Source: Deltaproteobacteria bacterium
GTDB lineage: Bacteria; Bdellovibrionota_C; UBA2361; JAAYZI01
NCBI GenBank assembly: GCA_012514925.1
Contig: JAAYZI010000032.1
Span: 1-5,471 of the forward strand
Reading direction: 5' to 3'
Length of the DNA stretch: 5,471 nucleotides
Positions 1-5,423 of the stretch are shown piece by piece (position 1 is the first letter of the stretch; each line of letters opens with the position of its first letter). A model generated the notes under the pieces. The model was not told the DNA's origin. It ran no database searches and saw only the letters and a program-made list of their open reading frames with translations. Made by a program: the position numbers and the translations under genes.

Positions 1-62
1 ATAAAGAGCGCCGCCGCCAGTAGAAGAAAGATGCCTGCGCTAAATTCAGTGTATCTTTTCAT
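1..62 (-). CDS. mlaD: MlaD-type MCE lipid-transport protein, N-terminal fragment
   Basis: Only the first 20 codons are present; the gene continues beyond the left edge. The ATG (62..60) overlaps the TGA stop of the ATPase gene in an ATGA arrangement, so the two are probably translationally coupled. A GGGAG element lies about 13 nt upstream, rather far for a good ribosome site. The visible peptide begins MKRYTEFSAGIFLLLAAALF: a short charged start, then the single hydrophobic anchor typical of MlaD/MCE proteins, which fix a periplasmic MCE domain to the inner membrane. The MCE domain itself is outside the window, so the name rests on this N-terminus and on position directly after MlaE and MlaF. 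In the family, MlaD forms a hexameric ring that receives lipid and docks on MlaE. Confidence 0.72.
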   Translation of the reverse strand, partial: MKRYTEFSAGIFLLLAAALF

Positions 63-820
63 GTCAGTGTTATTTCTCCCCGCCAGTTCCCACTTATAAA
101 GTCTATGACATCTTGGTTCTGGGCTGCAATCTGTTTTGCCGGGCCGTCAGCTACGACCGTGCCGGCGTGAATCAAGAGCCAGCGCTGAGAGATGCGCCCG
201 GCGCTTTGGATATCATGGGTTACGGCGACAGAAGTAATGCTGTACTGGTTTTGCAGTTTCACGATTAGTTCGTCAATCAATCTAATCGCGGTAGGATCGA
301 GACCGGTTGTGGGCTCATCAAAAAGCATGATCTCGGGGGAACTAGCCAGCGCCCGAGCCAGCCCTACCCGCTTTTTTTGCCCCCCAGAGAGTTCTGATGG
401 GAGTTTCTTTTCAATGCCAGGTAGGCCGATCACTTCCAGGCGTTCGGCTACAATCTGTCGGATCTGGTCTTCAGACTTAAGGCCTCTTTCTCTGAGTGGG
501 TAAGCGATATTTTCGTACACTGTCAGCGAGTCAAAAAGAGCGGCACCTTGAAAAACCATGCCGATATGGGCGCGCACTGCGCAAAGCTCCTCCTCCTCTA
601 GATTGCTCAGGTCTTCTCCTCTTACTAGTACGCGGCCGCTGGTGGGGCGTAGTAGCCCGGCAATCATCTTGAGGATCAGGGTTTTCCCAACGCCACTAGG
701 TCCCAGCAAGGTTACGTTCTCTCCGGGGAAAATCCGAAAGTTAAGGTCGTGGTGCACTTGCAGAGATCCAAAACGGATGCCCACTCCTTCAAATTCGATT
801 ATCGGCTTCTCTGCTGTCAT
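59..820 (-). CDS. mlaF: MlaF: ATPase of the Mla phospholipid ABC transporter
   Basis: This 253-residue protein is a complete ABC nucleotide-binding subunit that would power MlaE-dependent lipid movement between inner and outer membrane. All motifs are intact: Walker A GPSGVGKT (40-47), Q-loop Gln91 in VFQGAALFDSLTV (a segment characteristic of the MlaF/Ttg2A branch), signature LSGGQKKR (144-151), Walker B IMLFDEP (164-170), D-loop GLDP (173-176) and switch His202 in THD. Length is normal for the family. The start follows the mlaE stop by 3 bp (TAATCTATG), with no recognisable Shine-Dalgarno, so it is probably translated by coupling to mlaE. The end overlaps the mlaD start. The C-terminus extends to DFISGNWRGE, the position where MlaF proteins carry a short tail. 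The exact substrate cannot be read from sequence, but the neighbouring mlaE and mlaD make the Mla assignment strong. Confidence 0.94.
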   Translation of the reverse strand: MTAEKPIIEFEGVGIRFGSLQVHHDLNFRIFPGENVTLLGPSGVGKTLILKMIAGLLRPTSGRVLVRGEDLSNLEEEELCAVRAHIGMVFQGAALFDSLTVYENIAYPLRERGLKSEDQIRQIVAERLEVIGLPGIEKKLPSELSGGQKKRVGLARALASSPEIMLFDEPTTGLDPTAIRLIDELIVKLQNQYSITSVAVTHDIQSAGRISQRWLLIHAGTVVADGPAKQIAAQNQDVIDFISGNWRGEITLT

Positions 821-823
821 AGA

Positions 824-1573
824 TTAGGAGAGCAAGATTAAAACCTTAGTTACAAAAAAATCCGAGATGAAAACGGCGATAGATCCGCTTACCACCGCGG
901 CAGTGGTACTGCGTCCAACTCCTGCAGTGCCGCCTTTTGTGACCAGCCCGTGGTAACAGGCGATTGAGACCACTAAGAACCCGAAGACGGCGCTCTTAAT
1001 TAGGGCGTCTATCAGATCACGCACCATAATCGTGTAGTAGAGCGCGCGCTGATACGTGAAAGCGCTCTGATTTAGTTCGTATACTGCTACTAACTGCCCT
1101 CCGAAGATGCCGATCAGGGTGCAAAACACTACTAGTGCCGGAACCGCCAGCATCGCCGCTGCAATACGCGGGGTCACCAGTTTACTGATGGGGTTGGCAC
1201 CCAAAGCGCGGATGGCGTCCACCTGCTCGGTTACCACCATTGAACCGATCTCGGCCGAGATGCCGGCACCCACTCGTCCACATAGCATTAAGGCCGTAAG
1301 CACCGGGCCCAATTCGCGCACCAGCGATAAGCCGACTATGTTTCCAACGTAATTCTTGGCCCCAAACCGTTGCAAACCGTAGGCGGTCTGTAACGCCAGC
1401 ACCATGCCGGTGAAGGTAGCGGTGAGCAACACTACCGGAAGAGAATCTCTACCGATCTTTATGACCTGTCGGCAAAGCTCGCCCCTATTTACGCCGCGGG
1501 TGGTGATGTCCTTAAACACCTCTCCCACCAATAAAGCATAAGCCCCCAGCGATCTGATTTTATCTTGTAACAC
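824..1573 (-). CDS. mlaE: MlaE: permease of the Mla phospholipid ABC transporter
   Basis: This 249-residue inner-membrane protein belongs to the MlaE/YrbE permease family. Diagnostic segments are RELGPVLTALMLCGRVGAG (86-104), EIGSM (108-112) and TEQVDAIRALG (115-125), followed by the conserved P.....LVTPRIAA stretch. Hydrophobic membrane segments lie near residues 45-65, 80-100, about 138-165, about 195-215 and the C-terminal ~225-247. The N-terminal amphipathic helix is typical of the family and lies along the membrane. The start is GTG, chosen because a near-perfect AAGGAGG sits 6 nt upstream and the protein then has normal family length. The gene overlaps the upstream lipoprotein gene by 14 bp and is followed 3 bp later by mlaF, so they form one operon. 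Two MlaE copies would pair with two MlaF ATPases and an MlaD ring. Confidence 0.94.
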   Translation of the reverse strand: MLQDKIRSLGAYALLVGEVFKDITTRGVNRGELCRQVIKIGRDSLPVVLLTATFTGMVLALQTAYGLQRFGAKNYVGNIVGLSLVRELGPVLTALMLCGRVGAGISAEIGSMVVTEQVDAIRALGANPISKLVTPRIAAAMLAVPALVVFCTLIGIFGGQLVAVYELNQSAFTYQRALYYTIMVRDLIDALIKSAVFGFLVVSIACYHGLVTKGGTAGVGRSTTAAVVSGSIAVFISDFFVTKVLILLS

Positions 1574-2093
1574 CGGCTCCCTCCTTGGGTAGAATTGAGC
1601 CTAAGTATGTTTCAAAACTAGCCAGCTCTGAAGTCTTAATACCGAGTGAATCTTGATTAGCGTCGTTTCTCCATAGGATGTAATCTTGCACGCAGCGACC
1701 GTCTTTCCGTGTGTAACTTACGAGGTCCAGGCCGTGGCCTTCCAGTGCGGCAGTGATCCTGGTGCGCACTAAGCTCGTGCCAGAGATATCGATGTTAGTA
1801 CGCTCTAAAATTTTAATTTTCTCCAACCCTACCAGGAGCTGCCGCGCTGCGCTGGCTGTGGAACTACGTTTATTAAATGAGCAGTCTTGTATAGCGGCAA
1901 AAAAGAAGGGGTTGGGCGCGTCCCCATCTTGGCGGTAAATAGTTGAACCGGGGACGCTTGGGGAAAAGCTAAAAGCGGGGCCAGGTTTAAGCCCTGTCAG
2001 AAGCCGAGCGGAAGGAGTAAAAGAGGAGCATGCGCCTAGTAGCAAGAGTATGCCTGTACAGACCCAAAACTTTGCAGCATAATTGATCGGCAT
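1560..2093 (-). CDS. Small lipoprotein of unknown family leading the mla operon
   Basis: I do not recognise the family. With the ATG at 2093 the product is 177 residues. It has a type II signal peptide (MPINYAAKFW, then a hydrophobic stretch ending LLLLGAC) with a lipobox LGAC and lipidated Cys22. The residue after the cysteine is Ser, which by the usual +2 rule sends a lipoprotein to the outer membrane. The mature part has a Pro/Ser/Gly-rich linker (about 23-60) and a compact domain (about 61-168) with two cysteines, Cys71 (AAIQDCSF) and Cys134 (DGRCVQDYILW), that could form a disulfide. The open frame extends upstream to 2312, but that part only reads through the A/T-rich repeats and would bury the signal peptide. 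ATG 2105 is a possible start 4 codons upstream; ATG 2093 is preferred because a GGAAAG lies just before it. The gene overlaps mlaE by 14 bp, suggesting a role linked to lipid transport, perhaps as an outer-membrane partner, but this is inference from context. Confidence 0.75.
   Translation of the reverse strand: MPINYAAKFWVCTGILLLLGACSSFTPSARLLTGLKPGPAFSFSPSVPGSTIYRQDGDAPNPFFFAAIQDCSFNKRSSTASAARQLLVGLEKIKILERTNIDISGTSLVRTRITAALEGHGLDLVSYTRKDGRCVQDYILWRNDANQDSLGIKTSELASFETYLGSILPKEGAGVTR
1580..1586 (-). promoter_or_regulatory. Strong ribosome binding site of mlaE
   Basis: On the minus strand the sequence reads AAGGAGG, then GAGCCG, then the GTG start at 1573. It is the best Shine-Dalgarno in the window and settles the non-ATG start. 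It lies inside the last codons of the upstream lipoprotein gene, so mlaE can be loaded independently at higher level than the lipoprotein, whose own ribosome site is weak. Confidence 0.8.
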
Positions 2094-2125
2094 ATCTTTC
2101 CGCATTGCGCTACAACATGGCCAAA

Positions 2126-2254
2126 GATGGCCGTAAACAAAATGACCGTAATGCACAAGACGGCCACAAAAAACAAGACAACTATAAAAAGGGCGACTAT
2201 AAAAAACGATGACTATAAAAAAACGGCTATAAAAAAAACGACTATAAAAAAATG
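2126..2254. repeat. Degenerate tandem array of GACTATAAAAAA-like units
   Basis: About eight units begin with GAC, GAT or GGC at 2126, 2144, 2159, 2177, 2195, 2211, 2225 and 2240. The last five contain CTATAAAAA or a longer A-run (CTAT at 2182, 2197, 2213, 2227 and 2242). Their A-runs are 5, 6, 7, 8 and 7 long. The left units are diverged (GGCCGTAAAC, GACCGTAATG, GGCCACAAAA), so similarity rises from left to right. The array fills most of the gap between the divergent lipoprotein-mla and ftsEX-envC operons. Short homopolymers in tandem units are prone to slippage, so length variation between strains is likely. The function is unknown. Confidence 0.8.
2175..2203 (+). promoter_or_regulatory. Possible sigma70-type promoter for ftsE-ftsX-envC
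   Basis: AAGACA (2175-2180) matches four of six bases of TTGACA and is separated by 17 bp from TATAAA (2198-2203), which matches five of six of TATAAT. Transcription would begin near 2210, giving a leader of roughly 80 nt that contains the remaining repeat units. The other TATAAA copies (2183, 2214, 2228, 2243) have no recognisable -35 at the right distance. This is consensus matching by eye in A/T-rich DNA, so it is weak evidence. Confidence 0.3.
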
Positions 2255-2288
2255 GAGGGCGCATTCGCGACAAGCAGCGTAGGCGACC

Positions 2289-2969
2289 ATGATTAATTTT
2301 AGTAATGTACATAAAATATACCCACCTGACCAGCCGGCCTTGGTCTCTGTGGATTTAAAGGTGCGTGAGCGGGATTTTGTCTTTGTGGCTGGAGCCTCAG
2401 GAGCTGGTAAGAGCACCCTGTTAAAGCTTATGTTCGGTGCGGAACGCGCCACACGTGGTGAGGTGTTGGTGGTGGGGCGTAACTTGTCGGAGGTAGGCGC
2501 TCAAGGAATCGCCTATTTGCGACGTGAGATTGGCATTATTTTCCAAGATTACAAGCTGCTGACGCGGCGCAGTGTGATTGATAACGTGGCCTTCGGTTTA
2601 GAGGTTTTGGGGGTCAAGAAAAAACCGCGTTATGACTTGGCCATGCAGCTTTTGGAGGTGCTTGGTTTGGCGGACCGGGCACATAGTTTACCTCCAACCC
2701 TTTCCGGTGGAGAGCAGCAGCGGGTCGCGATCGCCCGCGCGTTGATCCATAAACCCCGGCTTATCTTGGCCGACGAACCTACCGGTAATCTCGATCCTGA
2801 TATGACCAAGGTTGTTTTTGATCTGTTGCTTGAGGCCAATGCCGCTGGGGTGACGGTGTTGGTGGCCACTCACAATCTGGCAGTTATTGAGGAGCTTAAT
2901 CTGCGTACGATCGTGCTAGATAACGGGAAAATTATCGGTAATTTTCAGAGTCCGCGGGCTTTAGGGTAA
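2289..2969 (+). CDS. ftsE: FtsE: cell-division ABC ATPase
   Basis: This 226-residue ATPase is of normal FtsE length. It pairs with FtsX in the inner membrane; its ATP cycle drives a conformational change that switches on periplasmic murein hydrolase activation at the septum. Motifs seen are the A-loop Tyr11 (NVHKIYP), Walker A GASGAGKST (35-43), Q-loop in FQDYKLL (85-91, close to the FtsE hallmark FQDFRLL), signature LSGGEQQR (138-145), Walker B LILADEP (158-164), D-loop GNLDP (166-170) and switch His195 (ATHN). The ATG is chosen because an in-frame TAG lies just upstream (2280-2282) and MINFSNVHKIY is the standard FtsE opening. The ribosome site is poor (AGG at 2281-2283, spacer 5). FtsX starts 8 bp after the stop, so the two are co-transcribed. 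MacB/LolD-type ATPases are related, but the adjacent ftsX and envC settle the identity. Confidence 0.95.
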   Translation: MINFSNVHKIYPPDQPALVSVDLKVRERDFVFVAGASGAGKSTLLKLMFGAERATRGEVLVVGRNLSEVGAQGIAYLRREIGIIFQDYKLLTRRSVIDNVAFGLEVLGVKKKPRYDLAMQLLEVLGLADRAHSLPPTLSGGEQQRVAIARALIHKPRLILADEPTGNLDPDMTKVVFDLLLEANAAGVTVLVATHNLAVIEELNLRTIVLDNGKIIGNFQSPRALG

Positions 2970-2972
2970 GGG
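2968..2972 (+). promoter_or_regulatory. Ribosome binding site of ftsX, overlapping the ftsE stop
   Basis: AAGGG shares its AA with the ftsE TAA stop and lies 5 nt before the ftsX ATG (2978). The overlap of stop codon and Shine-Dalgarno fits translational coupling, keeping FtsE and FtsX in step as expected for a 2:2 complex. Confidence 0.65.
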
Positions 2973-2977
2973 CAGTC

Positions 2978-3961
2978 ATGAGAGACGGCGGCAAAAAGGT
3001 GGGTGGCGCTTACGGCCTGGATAACCTTTGGAAGGGTGATGTCGATCTGCAGTATTTTTCCAAGTGGGGAGTGGCGTGGCAGCTAACACAGCAGGCTTTC
3101 CGTAGCTTGTGCGCCTCTCCCTTTACCTCCATTTTGGCGTTGCTTACGATCACGGTGGTGATGCTGTTGGTGGGAGCTTTATTACTGGTGTCGCAGCATA
3201 CATACGGCCTGATGGCAGATGCCGGCCGCGGACTCACGATTAGCGTTTACCTTAAAGATGCCGCCGCAGAGAGCGAGGTGGCTGGATTAAAACAGGCCAT
3301 TCAGGCAGCGCCGCAGGTGGCAGAGGTGCGCTATATTAGTAAAGATGAGGCGTTGAAATCTTTTCATAAGAGCTTGGGTGAGCAAGCTGGGTTGTTGGAG
3401 GGTTTAGAAACTGACAATCCGCTTCCTGCTTCAGTTGAAGTCACGCTGGGACAGGAACGGTTGGACCAAGAGGGGTTTGAGCAGTTTGCCGCAAGCTTCC
3501 GGGAGAATCCTGCTGTAGAAAGCATCCAGTACGACAGAGGCTTGGTGGGGCAAGCAGCGGCCCTTTTCCATTTTTTTGGCTCAGTCGGTTTAGGCGCGGC
3601 CGCGCTACTACTACTGCTGGCAGCCTTTATTATTACCAACACAATTCGGCTGATGCTCTACGCCAGGCGTCATGAAATTGTAATTATGCGCATGGTGGGA
3701 GCCACCGCCGGATTTGTAATAGCGCCCTGTTTGATTGAAGGGTGCGCGCTCGGTCTCTTGGGCGCAGTGGCAGGACTTGTCGTTCTTTATTTTCTGTTTT
3801 TATTGCTGACCGGTTTGCTGGCGCAGTTGGAGTTGGTTAGAGCGATTTTACCCCAACTTACATTTTTGCCCTGGTACTACGTTTTTTTGGTTATTTTAAT
3901 GGGTGTGGCCGTGGGTGCGGCCGGAAGTTTCATGGCAGTGAGGCGTTTGGCGGATGAGTAG
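2978..3961 (+). CDS. ftsX: FtsX: cell-division ABC transporter-like membrane subunit
   Basis: This 327-residue inner-membrane partner of FtsE does not transport a solute but passes the ATPase cycle to the periplasm. The layout is that of FtsX: a cytoplasmic N-terminus (1-47), TM1 (about 51-72), a periplasmic domain (about 73-200, with ISVYLKD at 88-94, an ...VAEVRYISKDEAL... stretch at 114-126 and NPLPAS at 147-152), TM2 (about 203-220) running into TNTIRLMLYARRHEIVIMR (220-238), which is the most diagnostic segment, then MVGAT, TM3 (about 246-280) and TM4 (about 303-322). The periplasmic domain is where the EnvC coiled coil would bind. The N-terminal ~45 residues precede TM1 as in many non-enterobacterial FtsX proteins. 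The start follows a good AAGGG site. The stop overlaps the next gene's start by 8 bp (ATGAGTAG). Confidence 0.94.
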   Translation: MRDGGKKVGGAYGLDNLWKGDVDLQYFSKWGVAWQLTQQAFRSLCASPFTSILALLTITVVMLLVGALLLVSQHTYGLMADAGRGLTISVYLKDAAAESEVAGLKQAIQAAPQVAEVRYISKDEALKSFHKSLGEQAGLLEGLETDNPLPASVEVTLGQERLDQEGFEQFAASFRENPAVESIQYDRGLVGQAAALFHFFGSVGLGAAALLLLLAAFIITNTIRLMLYARRHEIVIMRMVGATAGFVIAPCLIEGCALGLLGAVAGLVVLYFLFLLLTGLLAQLELVRAILPQLTFLPWYYVFLVILMGVAVGAAGSFMAVRRLADE

Positions 3962-5204
3962 AGGGCGTCTTTTTAGAAGGACTGCCTGGATTGGGGTGCA
4001 GAGTGCAATCCTGACGGGCGCACTGCTATTTTGCCAGCTTGAAAGCGTCGCGGCGGAGGACTTAGAAAGCCGGGTTGCCGCGATTAACGCTGAGGTTGAG
4101 AAGGAGAGCCGTGAGCTTAAAGAAATTTCCACTAAATTGACCAGCCTGAAGTCTACGGAGAGAGGCTACAAATCGCGGGTCGAAAAAGTTAAAACCCAGA
4201 TCTCTATGATCGAATCGGAGCTTAGATCTTTAAAGCAGGAAAGGGCCGCTTTGGAGGAATCTTTGCTTCGGCAAGAAGGTCAAATTAAAGCAGTTAGAGC
4301 GGCTGCGCTTAGGCGCATAAGGGCGCTTTACACTCAGAGGACGGCCTCGATTTTAGAGCGGCTTTTGCTCGGAAAGGGGGGATCAGAGCTTAGCCGTAGC
4401 GCGTACTATCTGGCTAAAGTAAAGGAGTATGATCGGCGTTTGATGGAGGAAATTTCAAGGTTGTCGGCCGCTATGGATCAAGAGAAAGCGCGTCTGGACG
4501 TGGTCTTGAGCGAGCAGAAGGCTTTAAAACATGATCTCTTTGAGGAAGAGCGGCAGCTTGGGGAACTTATCTCGAAGCAACGGCCTCTTATGATGCAACT
4601 TCAGACGGCAGCCAAGCAAAAGGAGCAGACTTTAGCTTTTCTTAAACTTCAGGCTGGCGCATTGGAAAAGGTGTTGGCTTCGTTGACGAGCGGGAAAACG
4701 GATAAACCCATCAACGCCGTCTCTGATGAGCAGAGCCGGGCGGTAACTAGAGAGCCCGAAACTTCCCCCAAAGTTCAGCCGAGCGCGGTTGGTTTGGCAG
4801 GGGATCTGGTTTTTCCAGTGCGTGGCAAAGTAATCAAGAATTTTGGTAAGTACCGGGTGGATGAGTTTGCAGATTATGTGTTCAGTAAGGGGGTTGAAAT
4901 CTCGACGCCGCAAGACAGTGAAGTCAGAGTGGTTGCGGGCGGACAAGCTATGTATGTGGGGCGCATGCCTGGTTACGGTTTAATTGTGATTGTAGATCAC
5001 GGCCGACGTGAATATAGCCTCTACGGTTGCTTGGGAGAGGTTTTGGTGGCGGTGGGTGACGCCTTAGAATCTGGTGCGGTAGTCGCTAAAACGGGTGCCC
5101 CCGATAAGCATGGGCGCAGTTTTTATTTTGAAATAAGAAAAAACGGCGCGCCAGTAGATCCACAAAGCTACTTTACGCGCCCACTTGCTCAACTAGCCGG
5201 ATAG
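3954..5204 (+). CDS. envC: EnvC-like murein hydrolase activator (coiled coil plus degenerate LytM/M23 domain)
   Basis: This 416-residue secreted protein should bind FtsX and activate septal N-acetylmuramoyl-L-alanine amidases. It has a Sec-type signal peptide (residues 1-34, basic start RGRLFRR, hydrophobic 11-26, cleavage after SVAA), a long charged coiled coil in two arms (about 36-117 and 150-245) joined by the ALYTQRTASILERLLLG turn typical of the family, a Pro/Ser-rich linker (about 248-281), and a LytM domain (about 283-409) starting FPVRGKVIKNFG. The M23 zinc ligands are missing: the HxGxD site reads SKGVE (311-315), the middle His site is Cys359 in LYGCLGE, and HxH reads SFY (389-391), as in FYFEIR. 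Enteric EnvC shows the same S-x-Y pattern. It is therefore an activator rather than a peptidase. Start ATG 3954 overlaps the ftsX stop, without a clear Shine-Dalgarno, so coupling to ftsX is likely. The last part of the gene is duplicated at the end of the window. Confidence 0.88.
   Translation: MSRGRLFRRTAWIGVQSAILTGALLFCQLESVAAEDLESRVAAINAEVEKESRELKEISTKLTSLKSTERGYKSRVEKVKTQISMIESELRSLKQERAALEESLLRQEGQIKAVRAAALRRIRALYTQRTASILERLLLGKGGSELSRSAYYLAKVKEYDRRLMEEISRLSAAMDQEKARLDVVLSEQKALKHDLFEEERQLGELISKQRPLMMQLQTAAKQKEQTLAFLKLQAGALEKVLASLTSGKTDKPINAVSDEQSRAVTREPETSPKVQPSAVGLAGDLVFPVRGKVIKNFGKYRVDEFADYVFSKGVEISTPQDSEVRVVAGGQAMYVGRMPGYGLIVIVDHGRREYSLYGCLGEVLVAVGDALESGAVVAKTGAPDKHGRSFYFEIRKNGAPVDPQSYFTRPLAQLAG
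5143..5190. repeat. 48-bp direct repeat, copy 1 (3' end of the envC-like gene)
   Basis: This segment encodes the NGAPVDPQSYFTRPLA part of the C-terminus. It is identical over 48 bp to 5424-5471, 281 bp to the right. The base before it differs from the base before the second copy, so the left boundary is exact to within chance. The right boundary cannot be seen because the window ends. Confidence 0.93.
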
Positions 5205-5226
5205 AATCAAAGTGGCGGTTTTTTTT
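5181..5226 (+). terminator. Possible Rho-independent terminator after the envC-like gene
   Basis: CCACTT (5181-5186) can pair with AAGTGG (5210-5215), followed by CGG and a run of eight T (5219-5226). The loop is long (23 nt) and the left arm lies in the last codons of the gene. A competing shorter stem pairs AGCCG (5195-5199) with CGGTT (5216-5220), directly before the T run. The T8 tract just after the stop is the main support; neither stem is strong. Confidence 0.42.
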
Positions 5227-5243
5227 CTAGATAGTATTTGGTA

Positions 5244-5301
5244 ACCGCTTACGTGGGGAATTGATCACACAATTTTTGTTTTCAACCTGGGCGGTGGCGC
5301 G
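5244..5301. repeat. 58-bp direct repeat, copy 1
   Basis: This copy matches the second (5366-5423) at 57 of 58 positions; the one difference is C at 5298 against T at 5420. Immediately upstream copy 1 reads GGTAACC and copy 2 GGTACC, a 1-bp indel. Each copy carries short inverted ends (ACCGC at 5244-5248, GCGGT at 5291-5295) and an internal inverted repeat AATTG-ATCACA-CAATT (5259-5274). No ORF of useful length crosses copy 1: an in-frame stop lies just before it. Confidence 0.9.
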
Positions 5302-5323
5302 GAGTTAAATTTACTTTCATTTC

Positions 5324-5341
5324 ACTTTCTCCAGAGAAAGT
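5324..5341. repeat. Perfect palindrome ACTTTCTC-CA-GAGAAAGT
   Basis: Eight bases pair perfectly around a 2-base centre (as RNA, 7 pairs and a 4-nt loop). It lies between the two 58-bp repeats. A second TTACTTTC at 5311-5318 can instead pair with GAAAGTAA (5336-5343), so two mutually exclusive 8-bp stems share the same right arm. It could be an operator for a dimeric regulator or an RNA hairpin; nothing in the window says which. Confidence 0.7.
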
Positions 5342-5365
5342 AATATTCATGCAAACGGATACGGT

Positions 5366-5423
5366 ACCGCTTACGTGGGGAATTGATCACACAATTTTTG
5401 TTTTCAACCTGGGCGGTGGTGCG
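5366..5423. repeat. 58-bp direct repeat, copy 2
   Basis: This is the second copy of the 5244-5301 element, offset by 122 bp, with one substitution (T5420 for C5298). It abuts directly the 48-bp duplicate of the envC-like 3' end that begins at 5424. A 29-codon frame (ATG 5349 to TAG 5436-5438) crosses this copy but is too short and unsupported to call a gene. Confidence 0.9.

Noticed and set aside
192..503. Plus-strand ORF opposite mlaF
   Set aside because: It lies entirely antisense to a gene with intact ABC motifs, and its product has no recognisable domain; the same holds for the other ORFs opposite mlaE, ftsE, ftsX and envC.
2126..2254. CRISPR-like array
   Set aside because: The units are 14-18 bp, contiguous and low-complexity, with no unique spacers of even length and no cas genes nearby.
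2252..2296. 14-codon leader ORF overlapping the ftsE start
   Set aside because: An ATG after the last A-run gives a short peptide ending inside ftsE, but it has no ribosome site and no attenuator structure; chance is sufficient.
3972..4000. Tat signal in the EnvC-like protein (RRTAW)
   Set aside because: The twin arginine lacks the usual S-R-R-x-F-L-K context, and an ordinary Sec signal with AA cleavage fits better.
4020..4035. Lipobox at Cys27 of the EnvC-like protein
   Set aside because: The residue before the cysteine is Phe (LLFC), which a lipobox does not allow; cleavage after SVAA is preferred.
5261..5272. CRP-type site in the 58-bp repeat (TGTGA on the minus strand)
   Set aside because: Only a half site is present and no second TGTGA/TCACA half lies at the 6-bp spacing.
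5318..5320. Minus-strand 12-codon ORF preceded by GGAGAAA
   Set aside because: A reasonable ribosome site is followed by only 12 codons before TGA inside the repeat; this is too short without conservation.
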